This document shows, piece by piece, positions 15,471 to 24,056 of a stretch of DNA of 64,000 nucleotides. The position numbers and the translations under genes were made by a program. Position 1 is the stretch's first letter. Each line of letters opens with the position of its first letter. The notes under the pieces are model-generated. The model was not told where the DNA came from. It did no database searches and was given only the letters and a program-made list of their open reading frames with translations. The stretch is from JABWAJ01 sp038323375 (GTDB taxonomy: Bacteria > Bacteroidota > Bacteroidia > Chitinophagales > Saprospiraceae), in NCBI GenBank assembly GCA_038323375.1, contig JBBQGV010000002.1, positions 74,057 through 138,056 of the forward strand, read 5' to 3'.

Positions 15471-17483
15471 ATGGCTTTCTTCTTAAAACGATTTTCGGTT
15501 TTCGCTTTGCTGATTTCGCTCACCACCTGGGGTTGTATAGACCGTGAGTTCGATGAACCGCCTGTAGGTGAGTTGCCTGATCTGGAAGCAAATGCGACCA
15601 TTGCTCAACTCAAAGCGCTGCACATCGTTGGCGGCACTAGTAATTTAGTGACAGAAGACTGGATTGTAGATGGCGTTGTGGTTGCCGATGACGAATCGGG
15701 CAATTTTTTCAAAAATATCGTCATCCAGGACGAAACCGGCGGTATTGCGATTCGCCTGAACTCTACCGGTTTGTACAATGATTTTCCGGTTGGCCGCAAG
15801 GTATTCCTGCTGGCAAAAAATCTGTATATCGGCGACTACAATGGTTTGCACCAGGTGAATGGCAGCACGGATGCCGCTTTGGAAGAAGTCTTGATCCCCG
15901 AACACGTCATTGGCGCTGAACGGGATCAAACCGTAGTGCCGAAAGTGGTGACGATGGCTGAATTGCAAAACACCACCTTATACAATTCTTTAGTCAACAC
16001 GCTGATCCAGATCAACGACGTGCAGTTTGCACAGGCTGACGCAGGAGCAACTTACGCAAATGCGGTTACCCAGTTTTCGCTGAACAGAAACGTCGAAGAT
16101 TGCAACGGCAATTCCATCATTTTGCGGTCTAGCGGTTTTGCAGATTTTGCAGCGGAACTGACGCCCACCGGGAAAGGATCCATCGTTGCGGTGGTAAGCA
16201 TTTTCGGCAATACGAAGCAGTTGAACATCCGCGACCTGAACGACGTGCAGATGGCTGGTAATCGTTGCGGTGGCGTTGGTCCCGGCGGCGATGTGATTCC
16301 CATCAACGATGTACGCAACCTCTTTACTGCCGGAACCACGGCAGGCCCGGCTGGAAAAACCATCAAGGGCGTCGTTATTTCAGACAGAGCAGCAGTTAAT
16401 ACAGACCCGAGAAACATCGTACTGCAGGATGCAAGCGGCGGTATTGTTGTTCGCTTTTCAGCAGCCCACAACTTCGATCTGGGCGATGAAGTAGAAGTAT
16501 CTGTTGATGGTCAGGATTTGTCTGAATTCAATGGTTTGCTTCAGGTCAACAATGTGCCCAACAATGCGGCAACTTCTACCGGCTCGGGAACGCTGCCTAC
16601 GCCACGCGAGGCGACCGTTGCTGAAATCAATGCCAACCTAAATGCCTGGGAGTCCACTTTGGTGAAGGTGAAGAACGCCACCCTCAGCGGCGGCGCTACT
16701 TATTCCGGATCGCGCACGCTTTCAGACGGAACGGGTTCTATCATCCTTTTCACGCGCAGCCAGGCAACGTTCTCCGGAGCTGCATTGCCAACGGGTAATG
16801 TGGACGTGGTCGCGCTCATCTCCCAGTTCAACGACGCACAACTAAGCATCAGATCATTGAATGACGTGACCGGTGGAGGCAACGGTGGCGATCCCGTTGA
16901 AATTTCTCTCGGAGAACTCCGTACTCTTTTTGCAGGCGGCGCAAGCAGCGTTCCGGCTGCAAAAAAAGTGAAAGGCATCGTGATTTCCGACGCGACTAAC
17001 TTCAACTGGGCTGACCGGAATTTAGTCATTCAGGACGCCAGTGGCGGCATCGCCTTTCGCTTTACCGCTGCGCATGCCATTGCGCTCGGACAGGAAGTAG
17101 AGATTATTGTGTCCGGGGCAGAACTTTCTGAATTTAATGGTTTGCTCCAGGTCAACAACGTACCGAATGGTAATGCCACTTCGCTTGGCGCTGGCACATT
17201 GCCAACACCGCGTCAGGCGACCATTGCCGAGATCCTTACGAATCTGGAGGCCTGGGAATCCACTCTCGTAAAAATCATCAATGTGACCATTACGGGCGGC
17301 GGCACCTACTCCGGTGCGAAAAGCCTCAACGACGGAACGGGTACCATGGATATGTTCACGCGTTCGCAGGCAACTTTTTCCGGAACAAGCGTTCCTGCCG
17401 GGGCGGTTACGATTGTGGCCGTAGTGTCGCAATTTAACGTAGGGCAAGTGATTATTCGGAACACGAGCGATGTGACACCGTAG
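15471..17483 (+). CDS. DUF5689-like surface lipoprotein with two tandem OB-type repeats
   Basis: A 670-residue lipoprotein with lipobox SLTTWGC, Cys at 22. Residues ~40-270 form a DUF5689-like domain (IAQLKALHIVGG, FKNIVIQDETGGIAIRL, LNIRDLNDVQM). Two near-identical blocks of about 195 residues follow, each running from V(I/E)I(N/S)xxRxLF through LVIQDASGGIAFRF-type text, then EFNGLLQVNNVPN and AWESTLVKV to a final I(R)SLNDV or IIRNTSDV. The small beta-barrel look of each block fits an OB-like nucleic-acid or sugar-binding fold, also seen attached to secreted EEP nucleases. It is co-directional with the TonB receptor (30-base gap), so it is probably the surface ligand-binding partner that SusD would otherwise be. 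The ligand is inferred. Confidence 0.8.
   Translation: MAFFLKRFSVFALLISLTTWGCIDREFDEPPVGELPDLEANATIAQLKALHIVGGTSNLVTEDWIVDGVVVADDESGNFFKNIVIQDETGGIAIRLNSTGLYNDFPVGRKVFLLAKNLYIGDYNGLHQVNGSTDAALEEVLIPEHVIGAERDQTVVPKVVTMAELQNTTLYNSLVNTLIQINDVQFAQADAGATYANAVTQFSLNRNVEDCNGNSIILRSSGFADFAAELTPTGKGSIVAVVSIFGNTKQLNIRDLNDVQMAGNRCGGVGPGGDVIPINDVRNLFTAGTTAGPAGKTIKGVVISDRAAVNTDPRNIVLQDASGGIVVRFSAAHNFDLGDEVEVSVDGQDLSEFNGLLQVNNVPNNAATSTGSGTLPTPREATVAEINANLNAWESTLVKVKNATLSGGATYSGSRTLSDGTGSIILFTRSQATFSGAALPTGNVDVVALISQFNDAQLSIRSLNDVTGGGNGGDPVEISLGELRTLFAGGASSVPAAKKVKGIVISDATNFNWADRNLVIQDASGGIAFRFTAAHAIALGQEVEIIVSGAELSEFNGLLQVNNVPNGNATSLGAGTLPTPRQATIAEILTNLEAWESTLVKIINVTITGGGTYSGAKSLNDGTGTMDMFTRSQATFSGTSVPAGAVTIVAVVSQFNVGQVIIRNTSDVTP
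16290..17480 (+). repeat. two tandem protein-domain repeats within the DUF5689-like gene
   Basis: Blocks at about 16290-16880 and 16890-17480 encode very similar sequence. Identical stretches include EFNGLLQVNNVPN, FTRSQATFSG and QDASGGI. The close match suggests a recent internal duplication. Confidence 0.75.
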
Positions 17484-17529
17484 GGCGATGTACTTCAAGT
17501 TTACAGGAGCCGGGGTTGTGTGAAAAGTT

Positions 17530-17594
17530 GCAAGTTGCAAAGAACAAAAGGCAATTACACGGAATAAAATCGCCTTTTGCTCTTTGCAACTTGC
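17530..17594. repeat. long intergenic inverted repeat (23-bp arms)
   Basis: Arm 17530-17552 (starting GCAAGTTGCAAAG) pairs with 17572-17594, with one G-T type mismatch and a 19-base loop. Similarity continues outwards for about a dozen bases. The flank GGGGTTGTGT is shared with the inverted repeat near 27984, so the two look like one family. It lies between the DUF5689-like gene and the flippase and could terminate the former. Confidence 0.7.
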
Positions 17595-17633
17595 CTCTTT
17601 ATACAACTTCGGCTCTTGTTATTTCAACTAAAT

Positions 17634-19121
17634 ATGGGTATCATACAACGCCAGAGTATAATATTGACGGTTATCAATTATATCGGCGTGGCGCTGGGTG
17701 CCGTCAATACCTTGATTATTTACCCCAAGATCCTGTCAGAAGAGGAGTTCGGTATTTTTCGGTTTGTGACCCAAACAGCTCAAATGCTTTTCCCATTTGC
17801 CCTATTGGGAGCAGGTTCCTTGACGATTCGCTTTTTTCCGCATTTCAAAGACGAGCGAAACGGGCATAATGGATTTTTACTCCTTTTGTTATCTGCTGCA
17901 TCCGGCGGATTAGCCCTGTTTTCCATCCTGGCATTTTTGCTGCGCAAACCGATCCTGGCTGGGTATGCCTCCAATTTCGGGGAGTACGCTCAGTACTTGC
18001 CCTACATCATTCCGATTGTCTGTTTCATGGGACTGGCCTTTGTGCTCAACGCTTATTCCACCAATTTCCAGCGGATGGCCGTTCCCCAGGTTTTGAACAA
18101 TATCTTCCTGAAGCTGTCAACCGCGCTGCTTTGCATCTGCCTTTTCAACGGCATGTTCGCTTTTTCGACCTTGATGGCCGGCGTTGTGTTGGCCTACTTC
18201 ATTGTGTTTATACTCATGAGCTTGTACTTAAATAGAGAAGGGCTGCTTTTTCTAAAGTTCAACCCTGCCTTTTTTAAAAAACCTTTGTTGAAAAGTATGG
18301 CTGGGTACGCTGTCTTCGGTTTTTTAGGGCATATCAGCTCTTCATTGGCCATTCAGATAGACACTTTCATGGTTGGAACCATGCTTGATTTAAAAAGTGT
18401 GGCTGCATTTTCTATTGGATTGTTTATTGCAGACACTATTGACATCCCCAGGCGCTCTGTTGAAAGCGCGGCATCACCTATTGTTGCCCAAGCCTGGAAA
18501 GATAACAACCTTGGGGAAATTCAAAATATTTACCGAAAAAGTTCTTTGATCCAATTACTGGCCGGGCTTTTTATCTTGTTGGGCATCTGGCTTTCGGTAG
18601 ACGAACTTTTTGAAATCATGCCGAATGGGGAAAAATACGAGGTAGGCAAATATGTAATTCTGATTCTGGGTATCGGAAAACTGACAGACCTTGCAACGGG
18701 GATCAACAGCCCCCTGATTGGGTATTCAGCTTATTACCGGTTTAATTTTTATGCAATTCTTGCGCTGGCTTTGTTAAATATCCTGGCTAATCTCTTATTC
18801 ATTCCAATCTTTCAGATCAACGGAGCGGCTCTCGCTACCATGTTTTCGCTCGGCTTGTTCAATTTATTGAAGCTGGGGTATATTTACTACCGATGGCGTA
18901 TGCACCCGTTTACCTGGGCGGCAATCTGGGTATTTGTTATTGGTGCAGTGAGTTTTTTAGTAGCCTGGTTCATGCCCGCTACGGCTTATCCATTGGTGAA
19001 CATTATAATAAAGTCAATCACATTTGCCGGGATTTATGTGGGTTTAACCCTTTGGTTCAGGATATCTTCGGATTTGTCAGGTTTGTTTGATGCCTTTTTA
19101 AAAAAACTCAGAAACAGATAA
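17634..19121 (+). CDS. polysaccharide flippase (Wzx/MOP superfamily)
   Basis: A 495-residue integral membrane protein with roughly 12-14 hydrophobic helices and few charged loops. The first helix region, IIQRQSIILTVINYIGVALG, then PKILSEEEFGIFRFVTQTAQ, is the typical entry of the oligosaccharide flippase group. These proteins turn lipid-linked repeat units from the inner to the outer face of the inner membrane. The start is the ATG at 17634; readings upstream of it overlap the inverted repeat at 17530-17594. It heads the glycan cluster and converges on a GT2 gene with only seven bases between the two stops. Confidence 0.85.
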   Translation: MGIIQRQSIILTVINYIGVALGAVNTLIIYPKILSEEEFGIFRFVTQTAQMLFPFALLGAGSLTIRFFPHFKDERNGHNGFLLLLLSAASGGLALFSILAFLLRKPILAGYASNFGEYAQYLPYIIPIVCFMGLAFVLNAYSTNFQRMAVPQVLNNIFLKLSTALLCICLFNGMFAFSTLMAGVVLAYFIVFILMSLYLNREGLLFLKFNPAFFKKPLLKSMAGYAVFGFLGHISSSLAIQIDTFMVGTMLDLKSVAAFSIGLFIADTIDIPRRSVESAASPIVAQAWKDNNLGEIQNIYRKSSLIQLLAGLFILLGIWLSVDELFEIMPNGEKYEVGKYVILILGIGKLTDLATGINSPLIGYSAYYRFNFYAILALALLNILANLLFIPIFQINGAALATMFSLGLFNLLKLGYIYYRWRMHPFTWAAIWVFVIGAVSFLVAWFMPATAYPLVNIIIKSITFAGIYVGLTLWFRISSDLSGLFDAFLKKLRNR

Positions 19122-19128
19122 GCCAAGC

Positions 19129-20091
19129 CTATTGGTGCTCATCCCGATGTACCACGGTGTAATCAATTTTCCTGGAAGTTTCTGTGTCCTCTGAAGCAGG
19201 CTTGCGGCGATAGCCTTTGGGATAATAGAAGCGTTGCCTTAGTTCATCCGAGATTTTGTAGGATTGTTTGTACCCCCGATAAGTTCCCCAAAACTGCATC
19301 AGCCGGAAAAGGAAAATATCCTTTAAATTCCTTGCCAGGATGCCGTCACTCCAGGCATGGCGATAATCACTCCAGACATTGCGCAAGAACAGCATCAGGA
19401 ATGTTATAAAATTAAAGCCGCCGCTTTGCTGAATGGCGCGCAGCGCAATCGCTTCACGCCGGTAGCGATTGTAGATATTTTTCCACCGCTCTTCATGAAC
19501 GTGGATGATCGTCGCGTCCGCCTGATAGGCAATTTGCCAACCTTTGTCTATGATTTTTTTCGCCCAGTCGAGGTCTTCCAAACCGGTCAACGTTTCATCG
19601 AAAGCCTGGTCTTTCCATAAACTCCTTCGAATGGCGCAGTTGGCATTATTACAAAAAGGGTGTCGTTGGTTCTGCGTGGAGCTATCGGGAAACCAGGTGG
19701 CAAAAATTTGATGCTCGGAATATTTTGTCACTTCATTTCCACGCTGCTTGCCATAAACCAACGCTACTTTTTCATTTTGAAACGGCGCCATCATTTGTGC
19801 AATCCAGTCGTTAAAGACTGGATAAACATGGGCGCTGGCAAAAATCAACACGTCCCCGCTTGCAGCAGCACAGCCTGCATTTAGGGCATACCCGAAAGAA
19901 AAATCCTGTGGGCGGATCTGGACAATATTGACAGGGAAGCGGGAAGCAATAGATAGCGTCGCATCCTGTGAACCAGAGTCTACAACGATGATTTCAACCT
20001 CTTTTACCGTTTGTTCCAGAATGCCTGAAAGCAATCTTCCGATGTGTTTTTCTTCGTTTAAGCAACGGATTATGATGGAGACGATCGCCAT
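19129..20091 (-). CDS. glycosyltransferase family 2
   Basis: A 320-residue GT-A enzyme. SIIIRCLNEEKHIGRLL opens the nucleotide-binding half; EIIVVDSGSQDAT supplies the first Asp, and DVLIFASAHVYP stands where the DxD metal motif lies. GLEDLDWAKKIIDKGW near 165-180 is the acceptor-side ED motif. The C-terminal part is amphipathic and may sit on the membrane. It is followed upstream (same strand) by an FkbM methyltransferase and a GT-B-like protein with tiny or negative gaps, so the three are one operon. The sugar is not predictable. Confidence 0.85.
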   Translation of the reverse strand: MAIVSIIIRCLNEEKHIGRLLSGILEQTVKEVEIIVVDSGSQDATLSIASRFPVNIVQIRPQDFSFGYALNAGCAAASGDVLIFASAHVYPVFNDWIAQMMAPFQNEKVALVYGKQRGNEVTKYSEHQIFATWFPDSSTQNQRHPFCNNANCAIRRSLWKDQAFDETLTGLEDLDWAKKIIDKGWQIAYQADATIIHVHEERWKNIYNRYRREAIALRAIQQSGGFNFITFLMLFLRNVWSDYRHAWSDGILARNLKDIFLFRLMQFWGTYRGYKQSYKISDELRQRFYYPKGYRRKPASEDTETSRKIDYTVVHRDEHQ

Positions 20092-20095
20092 GGAC

Positions 20096-20887
20096 TTATA
20101 TTTTTTGAGTCAAATGGAGCAGCTTGTCCCACAAAGGAGGCTTCACTGCCAGAATGTTCCCCCAAGCATCGGCAGAAACGGCTGCAGGGTCGCCCCGGAA
20201 AGCTTTCCATTGGTGCCTGATGCCATACCGCTTGATGGGATGCCACTCTGAAATCAGGCAGCGATACCCCTTTTTTTCTAAAAAATCCACCATGTCGCTG
20301 AGCATATACCCCAATAGTTTGGTTTTCCCATCCTCAAACTCACAAACGATGCATTCCGGTGCGGCGTGATTTTCCCAGTCAAACCCTTGAAGCACCTTCA
20401 GGTCAAACCCTTCTGCATCGGTTTTTAAAAAGGTAATGGCCGGCATGGGATGTTGGGAGAGCGTCGTTTTTAAAGTAGTAACCGGAACACGGAGAGCAGA
20501 CACATGACTTTCATGGAAGGCTGTCAAGCTACTGATCCCGCTTGATTCCCGGCTGGTGTAAAGTGCCATTTCCGGAGCATCCAGATCGGAAACGGCCTGT
20601 GCAAAAATTTTGACTGCAGGGTAGCCGGAACAAAGACCCTCTAACAGTTTGCGGTTGGCCGGATCCGGCTCAAAAGCGAAGACCACCCAGCCGTCTTTTG
20701 CAAATTTTTCGAGGATGTCTCCAAAATGAGCGCCAACATCAATCATCGTTTTGGGGAAAGAACTGCCTTTGAACAGGTTATAAACCAGGTCTGTTTCCTG
20801 AATAGCCTTGCCGAATCGCCAATCCAACAGCTTAGTCTTTAATGCGCTTTCCGGAAGGTTGTACAAAATTTTATTGATCAGGTTCAT
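20096..20887 (-). CDS. FkbM-family methyltransferase
   Basis: A 263-residue SAM-dependent methyltransferase. Motif I is MIDVGAHFGDILEKF, followed by WVVFAFEPDPANRKLLE, the acidic end of strand beta-2. TFLKTDAEGFDLKVLQGFDW near 155-175 is the hallmark of the FkbM type, which O-methylates sugars or polyketide hydroxyls. Here, among glycosyltransferases, O-methylation of a surface glycan residue is most likely. Its start overlaps the stop of the upstream gene by four bases (20884-20887), so translation is coupled. Confidence 0.88.
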   Translation of the reverse strand: MNLINKILYNLPESALKTKLLDWRFGKAIQETDLVYNLFKGSSFPKTMIDVGAHFGDILEKFAKDGWVVFAFEPDPANRKLLEGLCSGYPAVKIFAQAVSDLDAPEMALYTSRESSGISSLTAFHESHVSALRVPVTTLKTTLSQHPMPAITFLKTDAEGFDLKVLQGFDWENHAAPECIVCEFEDGKTKLLGYMLSDMVDFLEKKGYRCLISEWHPIKRYGIRHQWKAFRGDPAAVSADAWGNILAVKPPLWDKLLHLTQKI

Positions 20888-22179
20888 GTCTGTTTTTTCT
20901 TTGGAAAGTAATAAAATTTAATCGTACTCCATAAGGCTTTTAGCATCGAAATTGGCCTGCCGTCACCATTCATGGCAACCAGATCGGGCAACAATGCTGC
21001 AATGGTTTGCGAAGGTATTCCAAGTCTGTAATGACAATTCTTCTCAAGATACGATCGGAATATTTCCACACCAGCGTCAGGAGCCTGCAAGATCGTATTC
21101 AGTGCATGACTCAACGAACTTTTGTCCGCTGCATAAAATAAAGCTGCGCCGTCAAATCCGTAATCATACCCTACCGATTCGCTGTGCGGATTAAAATAGA
21201 CTGCTCTTTTGCCCAAAAAAAGCCCTTCATGAAGAACTGAACTAAACCGGGAAATGATACAATCCGAACGTCCGATCAATTCGTGAATAATCGCTGCATT
21301 GGTGCGCACAACATTCCGGTAGCCCGAAAGATCGCCGGTATCTCTGGGGTGCTGGGCAATCACATAGTCCAGTTCCAATGCGTCCAACAGTTCCACGACC
21401 GGGTTGAGCCAGGCTAAGCGCCGGTCTTCGTGTACGCCATACGTGAAATTGCAATTGACTAAAAAGAAAGGTCTGGCATTTCCGGTTTGCTGAAATTCCA
21501 GCTTTTCGTACCTCGGATTACCGGTCAGAAACACCATTTTGCGCTCCGGCACTTGTCTGGCAGCTACCGACCCCTGCAACAAAGCAAAATCAGCCCACCG
21601 CATTCGCCCCCGAACAGGATCGGCCAAGTCAATGACCGATTCCTGAAGGCAAACGGTTCGTATGCCCATCCACCTGCCTAAGGCAATCAGCAACTGCGCG
21701 TCGGCAGTCCAGTCATTGCCCAAAACCAGGACTTCCGGACGCAATCTTAGGAATCTAAAAAAGGAAAACGGGGCGCTTGTTATGCCATTGCTCTCAAATC
21801 CTTCTTTTGCGCGTTCATTTTGCCGTTCGCGATGCCAAATGTGTACTTCTATACCTGTGTTATCTTTTTTAAATTGCTGAATAACAGGGCTTAATAAAAA
21901 GGAAAGGGTGTCGCTTGCCGCAAAAAAGGCGATACTTCGGGCAGGGGAGGGCATCAGAACCGATGACCTGAATCTATTAACCGGTTTGGGTAATTCCTCC
22001 TGCCTTACGACCAGACCATCTTCGATGTAGATTTCAGAAACCTCAGATGAAGCACCTTTGAGCACCTCCAATACGGCGCTTGTCATATCCGCAACTGTGG
22101 ATAACCAGATTCGCTGATAGACCGGTTTCCCAAAATTAATTTTGGATGCACCGGGTGTGTTAAAAAAGATTAAGTCCAT
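20884..22179 (-). CDS. GT-B-like glycan-cluster protein, unknown specificity
   Basis: A 431-residue protein. I do not recognise a precise family. The central part has a Rossmann-like strand SIAFFAASDTLSFLLSPVIQQF, then a UDP-sugar epimerase-like or GT-B-like C-terminal half with LDYVIAQHPRD, then IIHELIGRSDCIISRFSSVLHEGLFLGKRAVYFNPHS. That last stretch resembles the donor site in CDP-glycerol-type and CapK/polysialyl-type transferases, with H-E-G-L followed by a small-residue turn. There is no signal peptide. Position, first in an operon with FkbM and GT2 genes, supports a glycosyltransferase or glycerophosphotransferase role. Confidence 0.55.
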   Translation of the reverse strand: MDLIFFNTPGASKINFGKPVYQRIWLSTVADMTSAVLEVLKGASSEVSEIYIEDGLVVRQEELPKPVNRFRSSVLMPSPARSIAFFAASDTLSFLLSPVIQQFKKDNTGIEVHIWHRERQNERAKEGFESNGITSAPFSFFRFLRLRPEVLVLGNDWTADAQLLIALGRWMGIRTVCLQESVIDLADPVRGRMRWADFALLQGSVAARQVPERKMVFLTGNPRYEKLEFQQTGNARPFFLVNCNFTYGVHEDRRLAWLNPVVELLDALELDYVIAQHPRDTGDLSGYRNVVRTNAAIIHELIGRSDCIISRFSSVLHEGLFLGKRAVYFNPHSESVGYDYGFDGAALFYAADKSSLSHALNTILQAPDAGVEIFRSYLEKNCHYRLGIPSQTIAALLPDLVAMNGDGRPISMLKALWSTIKFYYFPKKKQT

Positions 22180-22203
22180 AAAATTGTCGAACTATGCAGT
22201 GCC

Positions 22204-22244
22204 TTTAGGAGCGTGTCGTAACTTATTTTCGACACGCTCCTAAA
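22204..22244. repeat. perfect 15-bp hairpin, family shared with 62270
   Basis: TTTAGGAGCGTGTCG (22204-22218) pairs perfectly with 22230-22244; the loop is TAACTTATTTT. A second copy with the same loop core GTAACTTATTT and similar arms occurs at 62270-62322, 40 kb away, with an extra 10-11 bases in the loop. Confidence 0.75.
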
Positions 22245-22291
22245 CGGCAAAAAAAGCGAATAAAAGGGGAATGGAGGGCATTTTTTTGATT

Positions 22292-22325
22292 AAATCTGAT
22301 GAGGTTCTTTGAATCAATCAGATTT
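22292..22325. other. short inverted repeat in divergent gap
   Basis: AAATCTGAT (22292-22300) and ATCAGATTT (22317-22325), 16 bases apart, in the 231-base gap between the divergent operons at 22179 and 22411. It could be an operator for either operon. The rest of the gap holds the repeat at 22204-22244 and no gene. Confidence 0.35.
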
Positions 22326-22410
22326 ATATCGCCTATGAACTGATTTGTTTACCCATTAGCATACAAGGCGTTGAGGGCGCTTCAGCCCGCGCTGTATTAA
22401 AAATTAATCC

Positions 22411-23100
22411 ATGACGACGCATCAAAAACGGCCAGTTGTAGCCGCTATCGTGCCCATGCGCCATTCCAGTGAGCGTGTGAAAGGAAAAAATTACCGCAAT
22501 TTTGCCGGCAAACCGCTTTACCATTGCGTAGTGGAAAGTTTGCTTCAGTGCGAAGATATCACTAAAGTGGTGATAGACACCGACAGTCCCTTTATCTTGG
22601 AAGATGCAGCTAAGCATTTTCCCTCGGCAATTTTGCTGGAACGCCCGGAACATCTTCGGGATGGCGCCATTCCAATGAATGACGTATTGCTGAATACCCT
22701 GAATCAGGTGGAAGCGGATTTTTATCTGCAAACGCACAGCACCAACCCGGTGCTTTCTGCCGCAACCATCAGCAACGGGGTAGCTTTTTTTCTGAAGCAT
22801 TACCCGGTTTATGACTCATTGTTTACCGTGACCCGATTGCAGGTGCGGCTTTGGGATCAATTGACCCGCGCCATCAATCACAACCCAAATATCCTGCTGC
22901 GCACGCAAGACCTGCCTCCGATTTACGAAGAAAACTCCTGCATGTATATTTTTACAAAGGAAATCCTGCTGCAGCGCCATAACCGGATCGGCAACCGACC
23001 CTACCTGCTGGAAATTCCGGCAGAAGAAGCCAAGGACATTGACGAAGAGATTGATTTCAGGATTGCTGAATTTTTGTACAAAGAAAAATACGGGCTTTAA
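22411..23100 (+). CDS. acylneuraminate/KDO-type cytidylyltransferase
   Basis: A 229-residue nucleotidyltransferase of the CMP-sugar synthetase group, which activates nine- or eight-carbon acidic sugars with CTP. VVAAIVPMRHSSERVKGKNYRNFAGKPLYH carries the nucleotide loop (RxxSxRxKxKN), and ITKVVIDTDS the first metal-binding Asp. YLQTHSTNPVLSA and DIDEEIDFRIAEFL (acidic C-terminal motif) are typical of the NeuA/KdsB relatives. The next gene begins two bases later, so it heads an operon with a hydroxyacid dehydrogenase, an SDR and a GT2. The exact sugar (sialic-like, legionaminic-like or another) is not readable, and no neuB-like synthase lies in the window. Confidence 0.8.
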   Translation: MTTHQKRPVVAAIVPMRHSSERVKGKNYRNFAGKPLYHCVVESLLQCEDITKVVIDTDSPFILEDAAKHFPSAILLERPEHLRDGAIPMNDVLLNTLNQVEADFYLQTHSTNPVLSAATISNGVAFFLKHYPVYDSLFTVTRLQVRLWDQLTRAINHNPNILLRTQDLPPIYEENSCMYIFTKEILLQRHNRIGNRPYLLEIPAEEAKDIDEEIDFRIAEFLYKEKYGL

Positions 23101-23102
23101 GC

Positions 23103-24032
23103 ATGAAAATATTAGTAACCTGCCCGCCAATGCTCGGGCGAATTGATACCTTCCGGCCGCTGTTTGAAGCGAAAAACGTGGAACTGGTGGCTCCAAAAGT
23201 GGTTCAAACCCTTTCAGAAGAAGAATTGATGGGATTGCTTCCAGATATGGACGGTTGGATCATTGGCGATGACCCCGCTACGGAAAGGGTGTTTACGGCT
23301 GGTCGGCAAGGCAAACTCCGCGCTGCAGTAAAATGGGGTGTCGGGGTGGATAACGTCAATTTTGAAGCTTGCAAAAAATTGGGGATTCCGGTGACCAATA
23401 CCCCGGGCATGTTTGGAGAAGAAGTTGCTGACATGGCCATTGGCTACCTGATTGGTCTGGCCCGGGAAATGTTTCTCGTTGACCGGGGGGTCAGGTCAGG
23501 GCAGTGGCTGAAACCGCCGGGAATGTCTTTGTCCGGAACAACGGCAGCGTTGATTGGTTTCGGCGACATTGGCAGGGCTGTCGGTGTTCGTTTGGAGGCG
23601 TTGGGTATGAAGGCGCTGGTTTATGACCCTCATGCAGCGATTCCGGAAAACATGGCTCATTGCACGCGGACTACTTTTCCAGAGGGGATCGAAACGGCAG
23701 ATTTTGTGATGGTGACCTGCTCGTTGACCCCCGAAACCCGCCACCTCATCAATCGCAACAGCATTTCCTTGATGAAGGATGGGGTACGGATCATCAATGT
23801 ATCCCGCGGGCCAATCATTGACGAAACCGCGCTTGTAGAAGCATTGATATCGGGCAAAGTTCACTCAGCCGGCTTAGATGTATTTGAGCAGGAGCCTTTG
23901 CCTGCTGATTCGCCGCTGCGCAATTTTGAACGCTGCATCTTTGGAACGCACAATGGTTCGAACACAGTCCAGGCGGTACATCGAACCAGTATTAAAGCAA
24001 TTCAACTGCTTTTTGATTTTCTGGGTATTTGA
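23103..24032 (+). CDS. D-2-hydroxyacid dehydrogenase (phosphoglycerate dehydrogenase-like)
   Basis: A 309-residue NAD-dependent oxidoreductase. The NAD fold is marked by ALIGFGDIGRAVGVRL, near residues 140-155, and the catalytic Arg by IINVSRGPIIDETAL. AGLDVFEQEPLPADSPL follows, with the catalytic Glu in the expected place, and GTHNGSNT near 282 holds the catalytic His, with Asn-Gly rather than the usual His-Ile/Xaa. The whole matches the SerA/GyaR-like fold without the ACT domain that serA enzymes add. Its position inside a CMP-sugar operon suggests it acts on a sugar or a small acid added to one, not in serine synthesis. Confidence 0.85.
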   Translation: MKILVTCPPMLGRIDTFRPLFEAKNVELVAPKVVQTLSEEELMGLLPDMDGWIIGDDPATERVFTAGRQGKLRAAVKWGVGVDNVNFEACKKLGIPVTNTPGMFGEEVADMAIGYLIGLAREMFLVDRGVRSGQWLKPPGMSLSGTTAALIGFGDIGRAVGVRLEALGMKALVYDPHAAIPENMAHCTRTTFPEGIETADFVMVTCSLTPETRHLINRNSISLMKDGVRIINVSRGPIIDETALVEALISGKVHSAGLDVFEQEPLPADSPLRNFERCIFGTHNGSNTVQAVHRTSIKAIQLLFDFLGI

Positions 24033-24056
24033 TTTTCAATAAAAACGGGTGAAACT

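Noticed and set aside
12633..17483. SusC/SusD pair.
   Set aside because: The receptor has a SusC-like domain order, but the partner has a DUF5689-like domain and OB-type repeats and not the helical SusD fold.
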